A stretch of DNA of 64,000 nucleotides from Mesobacillus maritimus (GCF_019749255.1 NZ_JACWFH010000008.1:584366-648365), one strand, 5' to 3'; counted from the stretch's first letter, positions 15,704 to 25,349 are shown. The notes: generated by a model not told the origin, from the sequence alone. Program-made: numbers and translations.

Positions 15704-16918
15704 TTGAATTATTTGTGGGGTTTACTTGGCATTATAACAGTATTAGCAATTGCGTTTTTATTATCCTCAAATCGAAAGTCGATAAAGCTTCGAACCGTGT
15801 TAGGGGGATTAGCAATTCAATTTATTTTTGCCTTCATTGTTCTAAAATGGGAGACAGGAAGAAACATTCTTCAAAAGGTTTCAATGGGGGTTCAGAATGT
15901 CATAGATTATGCGAATGAAGGAGTAAATTTCCTGTTTGGAGGAATTTTTCAAGCGGAAAACATTGGCATGGTGTTTGCGTTTCAAGTCTTACCTGTTGTC
16001 ATCTTTTTTTCTTCGTTAATTTCTGTTTTATATTACTTAGGAATCATGCAATGGGTGATTAAAATATTAGGTGGAGGACTTTCGAAGCTATTAGGGACAA
16101 GCAATGCAGAATCACTATCTGCTGCTGCCAATATTTTTGTTGGTCAGACTGAAGCGCCTCTAGTCATCAAACCTTATATTAAAATTTTAACAAAATCAGA
16201 GTTATTTGCCGTAATGGTTGGAGGACTAGCCTCTGTAGCTGGTTCTGTGTTGATTGGATATTCATTATTAGGTGTACCACTAGAATATTTACTTGCGGCA
16301 AGCTTTATGGCTGCACCAGCGGGTTTAGTACTTGCGAAAATTATGATACCTGAAACAGAGCAGCCCCAAGATACCTCTAATGTTAAGATGGAAGATGATA
16401 AAGAGACAGCTAATGTAATTGATGCAGCAGCAAATGGTGCTTCAGTTGGGTTGCAACTCGCTTTAAATATTGGGGCGATGCTATTAGCGTTTATTGCCTT
16501 AATTGCACTGATTAATGGAATTTTAGGTGGAATCATGGGATTATTCGGGTATGAAGGTGTCACGCTTGAAATGATCCTAGGGTATATATTCTCGCCACTT
16601 GCGTTCGTAGTAGGTGTTCCATGGGCAGAAGCTGTTCAAGCTGGTGGATACATTGGACAGAAGCTAATACTCAATGAATTTGTTGCCTATGCATCATTTG
16701 CTCCACAAATCCCAGAGTTATCAGAAAAGACTGTAGCAGTCGTTAGTTTTGCTTTATGTGGTTTTGCCAATGTTTCCTCATTGGGAATTCTGCTAGGTGG
16801 TCTTGGTAACTTAGCGCCAGAAAGACGGAGTGACATCGCACATATGGGTGTCCGTGCAATTATTGCTGGTATGTTAGCATCTTTATTAAGTGCCGCGATG
16901 GCAGGGATGTTATTTTAA
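15704..16918 (+). CDS. nupC: concentrative nucleoside transporter NupC
   Basis: This 404-residue CNT-family symporter carries the family motif NIFVGQTEAPLVIKPY and a C-terminal GFANVSSLGILLGG segment, with about eight to ten membrane segments. It imports nucleosides with protons or sodium across the cytoplasmic membrane. The start is TTG 15704 behind GAGGTG (15692-15697), and the N-terminus then matches the usual NupC beginning. The dra and pdp genes that flank nupC in B. subtilis are absent here, so imported nucleosides must be degraded by enzymes encoded elsewhere. Confidence 0.9.
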   Translation: MNYLWGLLGIITVLAIAFLLSSNRKSIKLRTVLGGLAIQFIFAFIVLKWETGRNILQKVSMGVQNVIDYANEGVNFLFGGIFQAENIGMVFAFQVLPVVIFFSSLISVLYYLGIMQWVIKILGGGLSKLLGTSNAESLSAAANIFVGQTEAPLVIKPYIKILTKSELFAVMVGGLASVAGSVLIGYSLLGVPLEYLLAASFMAAPAGLVLAKIMIPETEQPQDTSNVKMEDDKETANVIDAAANGASVGLQLALNIGAMLLAFIALIALINGILGGIMGLFGYEGVTLEMILGYIFSPLAFVVGVPWAEAVQAGGYIGQKLILNEFVAYASFAPQIPELSEKTVAVVSFALCGFANVSSLGILLGGLGNLAPERRSDIAHMGVRAIIAGMLASLLSAAMAGMLF

Positions 16919-16921
16919 TAA

Positions 16922-16960
16922 AAAAGGCCCCTCTTTGTACAGCAAAGAGGGGCCTTTTAT
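16922..16960. terminator. bidirectional terminator between nupC and metH
   Basis: GGCCCCTCTTTG (16926-16937) pairs perfectly with CAAAGAGGGGCC (16943-16954), with A-run before and T-run after, so it serves both convergent genes. Confidence 0.95.
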
Positions 16961-16972
16961 TGTTCTGAACTG

Positions 16973-19900
16973 TTAACGCAATACATTAAAATACCTAGCT
17001 TCAGGATGGGAGAAAACAATGGCTGTGACAGATGCTTCTGGCTCCATCATAAACCCTTCTGTTAGCTTTATACCGATGTCTTCTGGCTGAATAAGGTTAA
17101 AGAGCTTCTTCTGATCTTCTAACTCTGGACAAGCAGGATAACCAAAGGAGAAACGTTGACCTTGGTATTTGGCGGCAAAACGCTCCTTCATCGTCATGGT
17201 TGGTGGATCTGGGAATCCCCAGCGATCGCGCATTTGCCGATGAATCAACTCGGCATATCCTTCTGCGGTTTCTAAAGCTAAAGCTTGAAGGGCATGGCTC
17301 TCAAGAAAGCGTCCTTCACGTTTGAATTTCTCAGCCAAGTCTCGAATGCCTTTTCCAGCTGTTACGGCAAAGAAACCAACATAATCCATCTCACTATCAC
17401 CTATCGGGCGTAGAAAGTCAGCCAGACAGAGACAAGGATCCGCCTCTTGACGTGGGAACTCAAAGGTTTCAATAACTCTACTATAATTGGAAGGATCAAA
17501 TATAAGTACCTTGTTTCCGTCTGCTTGTGCAGGATAGTATTGGTACATTGCTTTTGGCTCTATCCAGTTATTCGCAGAAGCTTCGCTAATTAGTGACTGA
17601 ACGACATCATTCACCATTGTTGCCTTTTCATCGCCCTCAGTAAGAAGTTTCTCAATTTTTCCTTTCACTCCTAAATGGTGTCCAATCAACATCTGCTTAT
17701 TGATATAAGGTTCAATATGGGCGAGCGTGTAGGATCTTAATAGATGCCTTTTTAAATCTTGTGGAACATAAACGGGAGCCTTTTTGACGGTTTTTTTTCT
17801 AGTTAAAACTGCTGTGGCCGTTCCTGATTGGATAACTTTTGGTGCTTGCTGTGCTAGTTCTTGTGCTTTAGCTTGTTTTTCGGTGATGATTTTTTCTAGT
17901 TCTTCAGGATTTCCTAATTGATTGGCTAGAGACAGGCCGTTCATGGCATCTTTTGCATATAAAACGAGACCACCATACTCAGCAGCAATTTTTGTATCAG
18001 TAAACTTCCTTGTTAGTGCGGCACCACCGACGAGAATGGGTAAATTGATTCCAGCTTGCTTCATATCCTTTGCTGTTAATACCATCTGTTGAGCTGATTT
18101 TACTAGCAGACCGGAGAGACCAACAATGGTTGGTTTTTCTTTCCGGATTGCTTCGATTAAAACGTTTGGAGTAACTTTAATCCCTAAATCGATGACATCA
18201 TAACCGTTATTGCTTAGGATGATGTCGACGAGATTTTTCCCGATATCATGAACATCACCTTTTACCGTTGCAAGAATAACTTTTCCCTTGGTTGAACTGC
18301 TGTCAGTCTTAGACATATGAGGTTCTAGATGGGCAACAGCTGCTTTCATGACTTCAGCGCTTTGAAGAACTTCCGCAACAATTAACTGATTATCATTAAA
18401 TAGCTTGCCGACTTCTTTCATTCCATCCATTAAAGGCCCGTTAATGATATCGAGTGGGGCAGGGTAGCTGGTTAAAGCGATATCTAAGTCGGGAATTAAT
18501 CCTTCTTTTGTTCCTTCAATTACATAGTAGGCAAGTCGCTCTTCTAGCGTCATTTCTGGAATAGAGCTTTTTGCTTCCTTTTTCTTTCCACGGTAGAAAT
18601 CGGTAAACGTCGCAAGATTTGCATCAGTTGTATTGAAAAGTAGTTCTTCAGCCATCTTTACTTCCTCTTGGGAAATAGAAGCAAAGCGCTCAAGCTTTTC
18701 AGTGTTGACAATGGCATAATCAAGTCCAGCTTGTGTACAGTGATAGAGGAAAACAGAATTTAAAATTTCCCTACCAACAGGAGGAAGACCAAAGCTGACA
18801 TTGCTAATGCCGAGAACCGTTTGTGTTTCTGGGAATGTTTCTTTTATCAGTTTGATTCCATCTACAGTAGCTTTTGCTGAGCCGATATATTGCTCATCTC
18901 CGGTTCCAACTGGGAATACCAATGGATCAAAAATTAAGTCCTGAGGAGCAATTTTATATTTGTTAACTAAAAGTTGATAAGAGCGTTTCGCTATTTCTAG
19001 TTTTCTCTGTGCTGTACCTCCCATCCCTTTCTCATCAATTGTTCCGACGACAACCGCTGCACCATAAAGGTGGACGAGCCGTGCTACTGCTTCAAACTTT
19101 TCTTCGCCATCCTCAAGGTTTATTGAGTTGATAATGGCTTTCCCTTGTGAATAACGAAGAGATTTTTCAATAACGTTTGTATCAGTTGAATCGATTACAA
19201 GTGGTACTTTTACTTTTTTAACCACTTCTTGAATAAATTGCTCCATGTCTTGAAGCTCATCGCGATCAGGGTCGGCAAGGCAAAGATCAATGACATGAGC
19301 TCCGTTTTTTACCTGAGCTCGAGCAATTTCCGCCGCTTCCTCAATTTTCCCTTCAGAAATCAATCGCTTAAATTTTCTAGAACCAATGACATTTGTCCGC
19401 TCTCCCACCATTATTGGTCTCAAGGTTGGATCGTCATAGATAAAAGGTTCAATTCCAGAAACCATATGCTGTGGAGTCAACAATGGTACACGTGGTTGAT
19501 AGGATGCCATCTTTTCGGCAATCGCCTTAATATGAGCAGGGGTGGTCCCGCAACAGCCACCGACAATATTCAGCCAGCCTTCCTCAGCAAAACCAGTTAA
19601 TTTTTGAGCGAGCGTTTCTGGTGTTTCGTGATAAATGCCTTCCTCGTCTGGGAGACCAGCGTTCGGGTAACAACTAACAGCTGAAGAAGATAGATTGGCT
19701 AACGAACGTAAATGCTCTTGCATAAATTCTGGTCCGGTTGCACAATTTAATCCAATTGCAATTGGCTTCATATGCTCAATGGAAATATAAAAAGCTTCAA
19801 TGGTTTGTCCGGCTAGGGTGGTTCCCATTGGTTCAATGGTTGCAGAAATCATAAATGGCACTTCAAATCCTTTTTGGGTAAAAGCATTTTGAATGCCAAT

Positions 19901-20422
19901 ATAGGCAGCTTTTACATTCAATAAGTCTTGACTCGTCTCCAATAGAAGCAGGTCGACACCACCATCTAATAATCCGAGAGCTTGTTCTTCGTAGGCAACC
20001 GTTAAGTCCTCAAAGGTTGCTCCCCCCGTAACACTAAGTGTTTTCGTTGTTGGCCCCATCGCCCCAGCAACATAGCGAGGTCTATCGGGTGTAGAAAATT
20101 CACTAGCCACTTTTTGGGCAATCTCAGCTGCTACTTTATTTATTTCATAGGCTTTATGTCCAAGAGCATAATCATCAAGGACCAAATTTGTTGCTCCAAA
20201 CGTATTGGTTTCAATAATATCCGCACCAGCTTGGAAATATTCGCGGTGGATGTTTTCGATTACTGATGGCGAGGTAAGATTGAGGTTTTCATTGCAGCCC
20301 TCAAACTCCTCACCACCAAAATCACTAGCGGTGAGATTTGCTTGCTGGAGCATAGTTCCCATTGCTCCATCCATAATGAGGATTTTCTTCTTCAGCTGTT
20401 GTGTTAGTAAAGCTTTAGACAT
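16973..20422 (-). CDS. metH: cobalamin-dependent methionine synthase MetH
   Basis: This 1149-residue enzyme transfers the methyl group of methyltetrahydrofolate through methylcobalamin to homocysteine. Domains in order: homocysteine domain (about 1-320, zinc ligands Cys227, Cys290 and Cys291 in GGCCGT), pterin domain (from about 350), B12 cap and B12-binding domain with DVHDIGKN (cobalt-ligand His725), then the C-terminal S-adenosylmethionine activation domain. All modules are complete. ATG 20422 follows AAGGAGG; it overlaps the end of the yitJ gene by 8 bases, showing translational coupling. It is the last gene of the S-box operon. Confidence 0.96.
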   Translation of the reverse strand: MSKALLTQQLKKKILIMDGAMGTMLQQANLTASDFGGEEFEGCNENLNLTSPSVIENIHREYFQAGADIIETNTFGATNLVLDDYALGHKAYEINKVAAEIAQKVASEFSTPDRPRYVAGAMGPTTKTLSVTGGATFEDLTVAYEEQALGLLDGGVDLLLLETSQDLLNVKAAYIGIQNAFTQKGFEVPFMISATIEPMGTTLAGQTIEAFYISIEHMKPIAIGLNCATGPEFMQEHLRSLANLSSSAVSCYPNAGLPDEEGIYHETPETLAQKLTGFAEEGWLNIVGGCCGTTPAHIKAIAEKMASYQPRVPLLTPQHMVSGIEPFIYDDPTLRPIMVGERTNVIGSRKFKRLISEGKIEEAAEIARAQVKNGAHVIDLCLADPDRDELQDMEQFIQEVVKKVKVPLVIDSTDTNVIEKSLRYSQGKAIINSINLEDGEEKFEAVARLVHLYGAAVVVGTIDEKGMGGTAQRKLEIAKRSYQLLVNKYKIAPQDLIFDPLVFPVGTGDEQYIGSAKATVDGIKLIKETFPETQTVLGISNVSFGLPPVGREILNSVFLYHCTQAGLDYAIVNTEKLERFASISQEEVKMAEELLFNTTDANLATFTDFYRGKKKEAKSSIPEMTLEERLAYYVIEGTKEGLIPDLDIALTSYPAPLDIINGPLMDGMKEVGKLFNDNQLIVAEVLQSAEVMKAAVAHLEPHMSKTDSSSTKGKVILATVKGDVHDIGKNLVDIILSNNGYDVIDLGIKVTPNVLIEAIRKEKPTIVGLSGLLVKSAQQMVLTAKDMKQAGINLPILVGGAALTRKFTDTKIAAEYGGLVLYAKDAMNGLSLANQLGNPEELEKIITEKQAKAQELAQQAPKVIQSGTATAVLTRKKTVKKAPVYVPQDLKRHLLRSYTLAHIEPYINKQMLIGHHLGVKGKIEKLLTEGDEKATMVNDVVQSLISEASANNWIEPKAMYQYYPAQADGNKVLIFDPSNYSRVIETFEFPRQEADPCLCLADFLRPIGDSEMDYVGFFAVTAGKGIRDLAEKFKREGRFLESHALQALALETAEGYAELIHRQMRDRWGFPDPPTMTMKERFAAKYQGQRFSFGYPACPELEDQKKLFNLIQPEDIGIKLTEGFMMEPEASVTAIVFSHPEARYFNVLR

Positions 20423-22265
20423 TTTGTTTCCTCCTTGAAAGACGATCCGTATATTCACGTGTAAAATGGGCAAGTTCAACCGTCATTTCATAATTCATAA
20501 ATGGGGTGATTAAATAAATACCGTTAAAGAGCTCGGCAGCGATTTCAATTAATGATTTTGTAATGGCAATGCCTTCTTGTTTCGATTGAACTGGGTTATC
20601 CTTCAATTTTGCCATTGTATCAAGAATATTTTGTGAAATCTTAATACCCGGAACCTCATTATGAAGAAATTCAGCATTTCTGCTTCCTGTTAACGGCATT
20701 AAACCAATATAAACAGGAGCGTCTAAGTGCTTTGTTTGTTCGTAGACTTCTAATAGAAGTTTCTCAGAATAAACAGGCTGGGTGATGAAGTAGTCTGCGC
20801 CACATTTTATTTTCTTTTCCATTCTAACCACAGCTTTTTCTAGTGACCGGACATTCGGGTTAAAAGCAGCAGCGATGGAAAAATCACCTTTCTGCCCTAA
20901 ATCCTTTCCAGAAAAGGAGAGACCTTCGTTGAATTGTTTGATTAACTCAATCAGTTCGAAGGATGAAACATCGAAAACAGAGGAAGCACCAGGGAAGTCA
21001 CCAACTCTAGCAGGGTCCCCCGTAATCGCAAGAACATCGTGGAGACCAAGCGTATGAAGACCCATTAGATGGGACTGTAGACCAATGATATTTCGGTCAC
21101 GGCAAGTTAGGTGAACGAGTGGACGTAACCCAACCTTCTCTTTGACCAAATGTCCTAACGCAGAGTTAGCAACTCTTGGGGAGGCAAGCGAATTATCAGC
21201 AAGTGTGACTGCATCAATCCCAGCTGCCTTTAATGCTTTAGTCCCTTCAAAGAATTTTGTTGTATTAAGCTTTCGTGGTGGGTCTAGTTCAACAATGATA
21301 GAAGGGCGTGTTTTGACAATGTCATGTAGCGGTTGTTCGGGTCGATTAAAGGGTGAAGCTTGAATCTCTACTTTTTCCTTGCGATGAATAACATTTTTTT
21401 CTGTCACAGGTGCTAGGTTTTTCAATTCGGTTGCGAATGCTCGAATATGTTCTGGTGTTGTGCCACAACAGCCTCCTAACAGCCGAACCCCCTGTTCACG
21501 AAACTTTCGTGCCGATTGACGGAAATAATCAGCACTGCTTTCGAATTGAAACTTTCCATCCGTGTAGGAAGGGAGACCGGCATTCGGATAGGCAGATAAA
21601 AAGGCACTCTGTGGTAACTCAACACCCTCTAGAGAGGAAATCATATGGTGTGGTCCGAGTCGGCAATTTAATCCAACTACATTTGCGCCGAGAGATTCTA
21701 ATTTTAAAAAGGCATCATTTACTTTCATTCGATTCTGTAAAAAACCAGATTCATGGAGAGTTACTTGAGCGATTAATGGCAATTCAGTTTCCTTACGGGC
21801 AATAGTTAAAAGCGTCTCAAGTTCCTCAAAATCATAATAAGTTTCAAGCAAAATTCCGTCCACTCCCTCAAGGAGCAGGCAATACAGCTGCTCCCGGAAG
21901 CTTCTTTTAATTTCTTCTAGAGAAACTTTATTAGGTCTAATCCCTCGATTACCACCGATGGTACCGAGAATTATCGTCTTGTCATTTGCTGCTTTTCGGG
22001 CAAGTTGTACTCCAAAGCTATTAATCTCTTTTACATGATCTTCAAGTCCGTAGCGTTGAAGCTTTAGATAGTTTGCAGCATAGGTGTTTGTTTGGATGAT
22101 GTTAGCTCCTGCGTCAATATAAGCTTGATGAATTCCAACGATGTCTTCTGGACGTGAGAGGTTAAATTCCTCAAAACAGCTATCTGTTCCAAAGGAATGA
22201 AGAAGGGTCCCCATTGCACCATCGGCTATTAAAATCTCATTTTTTAATCTTTGCAGGAAACTCAT
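20415..22265 (-). CDS. yitJ: bifunctional homocysteine S-methyltransferase / methylenetetrahydrofolate reductase (YitJ-like)
   Basis: This 616-residue fusion has an N-terminal homocysteine methyltransferase domain (DGAMGTLL near residue 15, zinc motifs GLNCRLG and GGCCGTTP) and, from about residue 320, a MetF-like FAD domain that reduces 5,10-methylene-THF to 5-methyl-THF. It therefore supplies the methyl donor used by MetH. The start at 22265 is preferred over 22274 because AAAGGA then lies at suitable distance. It overlaps metC by a few bases upstream and metH downstream. Confidence 0.93.
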   Translation of the reverse strand: MSFLQRLKNEILIADGAMGTLLHSFGTDSCFEEFNLSRPEDIVGIHQAYIDAGANIIQTNTYAANYLKLQRYGLEDHVKEINSFGVQLARKAANDKTIILGTIGGNRGIRPNKVSLEEIKRSFREQLYCLLLEGVDGILLETYYDFEELETLLTIARKETELPLIAQVTLHESGFLQNRMKVNDAFLKLESLGANVVGLNCRLGPHHMISSLEGVELPQSAFLSAYPNAGLPSYTDGKFQFESSADYFRQSARKFREQGVRLLGGCCGTTPEHIRAFATELKNLAPVTEKNVIHRKEKVEIQASPFNRPEQPLHDIVKTRPSIIVELDPPRKLNTTKFFEGTKALKAAGIDAVTLADNSLASPRVANSALGHLVKEKVGLRPLVHLTCRDRNIIGLQSHLMGLHTLGLHDVLAITGDPARVGDFPGASSVFDVSSFELIELIKQFNEGLSFSGKDLGQKGDFSIAAAFNPNVRSLEKAVVRMEKKIKCGADYFITQPVYSEKLLLEVYEQTKHLDAPVYIGLMPLTGSRNAEFLHNEVPGIKISQNILDTMAKLKDNPVQSKQEGIAITKSLIEIAAELFNGIYLITPFMNYEMTVELAHFTREYTDRLSRRKQNV

Positions 22266-22270
22266 CCTAT

Positions 22271-23449
22271 TCATCCTTTCTTCAATAAAGTGTTCGAGGC
22301 AACTTCTAGTGCAGCAGAGAAATCGTGAATAATATCTTCTACAGACTCTAATCCGACAGAGAGTCGAAGAAGCGTGTTGCTGATGCCACGTTTTTGACGC
22401 TCACCTTCAGGCATCGCCGCATGTGACATTTTCGCTGGATAGGAGAGAATGGATTCTACACCACCGAGACTCACGGCAAATACAGGTAGTTTTACATTTT
22501 CTACAAATGCCTTGAAAAGCTCCTCATTTTCTAGTTCAAAAGAGAGTACAGCACCTGGTCCTTTTGCCTGCCGGCTATGGATCTCGTATTGAGGATGATC
22601 CTCCAAGCCAGGGAAGTGGACCTTCTGAACCAAAGGATGGTCCTTAAGGAATGCTGCGATTTGTTTCGCATTTTCCTGTGATTGATTCATTCGGACAGAC
22701 AAGGTTTTGATTCCGCGCATGACTAGCCATGCATCCTGGACTCCGAGGACGGCACCAAATGAATTTTGTAAAGTATATAAACGGTTTCCGAGCTCTTCAT
22801 CTTTTACAACGGCAAGACCTGATAAGGTGTCGCTATGTCCGCCTAAAAACTTCGTGGCACTATGAAGAACTACGTCTACACCCAAGTCTAGCGGACGCTG
22901 GAGATAAGGGGTCATGAAGGTGTTATCAACAAAAGTGAGTGCACCAATTTCCTTCGCAATGGCTACAACCGCTTCAATATCCGTTACTTTCATTAATGGA
23001 TTAGAGGGAGTCTCCATATAGAGGAGCTTCGTGTTTGGTTGGATTGCTGCACGTACCTCTTCAAGATTAGTCATGTCGACAAAGGTATGCTCAATCCCGA
23101 AACGACTAAGCACCTGCGTGACCATTCTAAATGTTCCACCATAGACATCCTCTGTAACTACTACATGGTCACCTTGAGAGAGTAATAGAAACGCAGTTGA
23201 AATTGCGGCCATCCCTGAAGAAAAAGCAAGTCCTCGCGTACCACCCTCCATTTCAGCAATGATATCTTCTAATGCTTCACGTGTGGGATTTAAGCTGCGA
23301 CTATAGTCGAATTTCCCAAAGGTATCGACGGATGGTTGATGAAAAGTCGAAGCATATTGTACAGGTACGCTGACAGCACCTGTGCTAGGATCAAATTTAT
23401 GCTTATTATGTAGAAGCTGGGTTTCAAAAGAATAGTCATGTTTTGTCAT
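22271..23449 (-). CDS. metC: cystathionine beta-lyase MetC
   Basis: This 392-residue PLP enzyme of the Cys/Met metabolism family has the Schiff-base Lys200 in HSATKFLGGH. It cleaves cystathionine to homocysteine, pyruvate and ammonia. The partner gene just upstream encodes the MetI-type paralogue, an order also known from B. subtilis metIC. The start follows AGGAGGAA, and only 3 bases separate it from the metI stop. Activity as O-acetylhomoserine sulfhydrylase or gamma-lyase is a known alternative within this family. Confidence 0.88.
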   Translation of the reverse strand: MTKHDYSFETQLLHNKHKFDPSTGAVSVPVQYASTFHQPSVDTFGKFDYSRSLNPTREALEDIIAEMEGGTRGLAFSSGMAAISTAFLLLSQGDHVVVTEDVYGGTFRMVTQVLSRFGIEHTFVDMTNLEEVRAAIQPNTKLLYMETPSNPLMKVTDIEAVVAIAKEIGALTFVDNTFMTPYLQRPLDLGVDVVLHSATKFLGGHSDTLSGLAVVKDEELGNRLYTLQNSFGAVLGVQDAWLVMRGIKTLSVRMNQSQENAKQIAAFLKDHPLVQKVHFPGLEDHPQYEIHSRQAKGPGAVLSFELENEELFKAFVENVKLPVFAVSLGGVESILSYPAKMSHAAMPEGERQKRGISNTLLRLSVGLESVEDIIHDFSAALEVASNTLLKKG

Positions 23450-23452
23450 TTT

Positions 23453-24562
23453 TTACAATTCCTCCTGTTCTGCTTGTGCAAAGGCTTGGTTTAGGTCAAC
23501 CATTAAATCTTCGACATCTTCAATTCCAACTGAAAAGCGGAGGAGGCGATTATCTACGCCATTAGCTTCGCGAACTTCTTGTGGGATATCAGCATGAGTC
23601 TGAGTAGCCGGATAGGTGATAAAGCTTTCCACGCCACCAAGGCTTTCAGCAAAGGTAATTAAATTTAAATTTTGTAAAAATGGATTCACCCAAGATTCTT
23701 TTTTAATACGGAAAGATAGCATTCCACCACGACCAGGATAAAGGACATCTGTTACTGCATCATGTTCTTTTAGGAATTTGACCAGCGCCGAGGCATTCTG
23801 TTGATGTCGTTCCATCCTTAATGATAAAGTTTTCATTCCACGAATTAACAGCCATGAATCAAAAGGACTTAGCACTGCACCTGCACCATTATGGTGAAGG
23901 AATAAAGCCTCGCCTAATTTTTCGCCTTTTGAGACGATTAATCCAGCCAATACATCATTATGACCTCCAAGGTATTTGGTGGCACTGTGAATAACAATAT
24001 CCGCGCCTAAGGTTAATGGCTTTTGTATAAGAGGGGTGTAAAAGGTATTATCAACAATGACCAGAATGCCTTTCTCCTTCGCAATTTTGGCAATTGCCGC
24101 AATATCAGCTGTCTCCATCAGCGGGTTAGTTGGTGTTTCAATAAAGATAGCCTTAGTTTGCGAGGTAATAGCACCGTTGATCTCATCTAAATTGCTCATA
24201 TCAACGTATTGAGACTGTAAGCCCCATTTCTTAAAGGTTTGTTCAAGAATTCGATAGGTTCCCCCATATAAATCCTTAGATACAATCCATTCATCCCCTG
24301 ATTGAAATAAGGAGAGGACGGTAAGAATAGCAGCCATTCCTGAGCTACAAGCAAAACCGCGGTCGCCTTCTTCTAAATCAGCAATTGCTTTTTCGAGAAT
24401 TTCTCGAGTTGGATTTCCAGTACGAACATAATCATACCCGCTAGATTGGCCAATGCCTTCATGGCGGTATGCTGTTGAAAGATAGATAGGTGGATTAACC
24501 GCCCCAGTAGTCGTTTCACTTCGATTTCCAATTTGTGCGAGCTTTGTGTTGATCTTTGCCAT
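23453..24562 (-). CDS. metI: cystathionine gamma-synthase / O-acetylhomoserine thiolyase MetI
   Basis: This 369-residue PLP enzyme has Schiff-base Lys196 in HSATKYLGGH. In B. subtilis MetI joins O-acetylhomoserine with cysteine or sulfide to make cystathionine or homocysteine. It is the first gene after the S-box leader, so it leads the operon metI-metC-yitJ-metH. ATG 24562 is chosen because AGGGAGTG lies 6 bases upstream; the ATG at 24571 is worse placed. Confidence 0.9.
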   Translation of the reverse strand: MAKINTKLAQIGNRSETTTGAVNPPIYLSTAYRHEGIGQSSGYDYVRTGNPTREILEKAIADLEEGDRGFACSSGMAAILTVLSLFQSGDEWIVSKDLYGGTYRILEQTFKKWGLQSQYVDMSNLDEINGAITSQTKAIFIETPTNPLMETADIAAIAKIAKEKGILVIVDNTFYTPLIQKPLTLGADIVIHSATKYLGGHNDVLAGLIVSKGEKLGEALFLHHNGAGAVLSPFDSWLLIRGMKTLSLRMERHQQNASALVKFLKEHDAVTDVLYPGRGGMLSFRIKKESWVNPFLQNLNLITFAESLGGVESFITYPATQTHADIPQEVREANGVDNRLLRFSVGIEDVEDLMVDLNQAFAQAEQEEL

Positions 24563-24611
24563 TTGTAACACTCCCTAGTTTCGGTTATTTCTGTTGTTGA
24601 ATTTGAATAAT

Positions 24612-24640
24612 AAAAAAAGTCTTCTTTAAGAAGAAGACTT
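24612..24640 (-). terminator. S-box intrinsic terminator
   Basis: Read on the minus strand, AAGTCTTCTT and AGAAGACTT form a stem followed by seven T. It lies between the S-box aptamer and metI and is the off-state structure of the riboswitch. Confidence 0.9.
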
Positions 24641-24660
24641 AGGATTGAAGTACATAATCT

Positions 24661-24773
24661 TCTTCTTATCTGCCAAGTTTAACAACTTGCTGGACTTAGC
24701 ACCTTTTCAACATGAATGCTGAAGGTTGCTGAGGTATCACAGGGCCAGACCCTCAACCTCTCTGGATAAGAAA
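24661..24773 (-). promoter_or_regulatory. SAM (S-box) riboswitch aptamer
   Basis: The minus strand shows the S-box core: P1 arms TTCTTATC/GATAAGAA (24765-24772 and 24663-24670), the AGAGAGG start, the GGGTCTGGCCCTGTGA block, GCAACC, and AAGGTGCTAAGTCC. High S-adenosylmethionine should favour the terminator at 24612-24640 and switch off metI-metC-yitJ-metH. Confidence 0.95.
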
Positions 24774-24799
24774 TGGTTTTAATTTATAATTTTCTCTAA

Positions 24800-24829
24800 A
24801 CTTTACTACAGTAAATCGGTAAATGTCAA
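24800..24829 (-). promoter_or_regulatory. sigma-A promoter of the met operon
   Basis: On the minus strand TTGACA (24829-24824) and TAAAGT (24805-24800) are 18 bases apart, about 30 bases before the S-box. Confidence 0.6.
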
Positions 24830-25021
24830 TGTATTTTGATTATTATTCTACTAAGAAAATGATTTTAGTATAATTGTGAAAAAAGATTGATATTTTTGTG
24901 AACATTTTGTGTCAATTCTGTTAATCTTTTGTTAAAATAAAACCATCTTCTCACTGTTGGAGGGAATTTGAATTTTAGGTTTCTTCCTATTATAAAGTTG
25001 ATGATGCTTTTATGTAGATAC

Positions 25022-25035
25022 TGAAAGCGTATTCA
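25022..25035 (+). promoter_or_regulatory. cre-like site (CcpA)
   Basis: TGAAAGCGTATTCA fits the relaxed catabolite-responsive element TGNAARCGNWWWCA at every position. It lies immediately before the ribosome site of the 25056 gene, where bound CcpA would block transcription. Confidence 0.5.
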
Positions 25036-25055
25036 TTATTAAGGAGTTGAACAGG

Positions 25056-25325
25056 ATGGAATCTTATTTCAAGGTTTTAAATGCTGTGAAATATGTGGGG
25101 GGAACAACCTTATCCCTAGGAATGGTACTGTTTATCTTTGGGTTAGTCATTAGCCATACATTGATAACAGGTCTAGGAATGGGAGCCATTGTTGGGGCGA
25201 TTTTTATTTTTATCATTGGTGTGTTCTTTGTTGTGACAGAAGAAATGTTGGAGAAAACAGATAAAGGAACACTTATTGTTCCAACTAAGGCGGGGGCAAA
25301 AGTGATCCCATTCAAAATAAAATAA
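25056..25325 (+). CDS. small membrane protein of unknown function
   Basis: This 89-residue protein has two hydrophobic segments (about residues 15-35 and 42-62) and a short cytosolic tail ending in PTKAGAKVIPFKIK. I do not recognise the family. ATG 25056 is chosen because AAGGAG (25041-25046) is 9 bases upstream; the TTG at 25047 abuts it. The gene stands alone between the met and qox operons, transcribed away from met and converging on qox, with a cre-like element just upstream suggesting carbon catabolite control. Confidence 0.7.
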   Translation: MESYFKVLNAVKYVGGTTLSLGMVLFIFGLVISHTLITGLGMGAIVGAIFIFIIGVFFVVTEEMLEKTDKGTLIVPTKAGAKVIPFKIK

Positions 25326-25349
25326 GGAGCACCTATTCAGGCACTCCTT
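25312..25349 (-). terminator. terminator of the qox operon, overlapping the convergent gene end
   Basis: AAGGAG-CA-CCT and AGG-CA-CTCCTT form a hairpin (25324-25349). On the minus strand it is followed by TTATTTTATTTTG, a T-rich tail inside the 3' end of the 25056 gene. Confidence 0.65.

Noticed and set aside
20423..20479. Nineteen-residue N-terminal extension of MetH
   Set aside because: The internal ATG at 20422 has a good ribosome site and gives the usual N-terminus.
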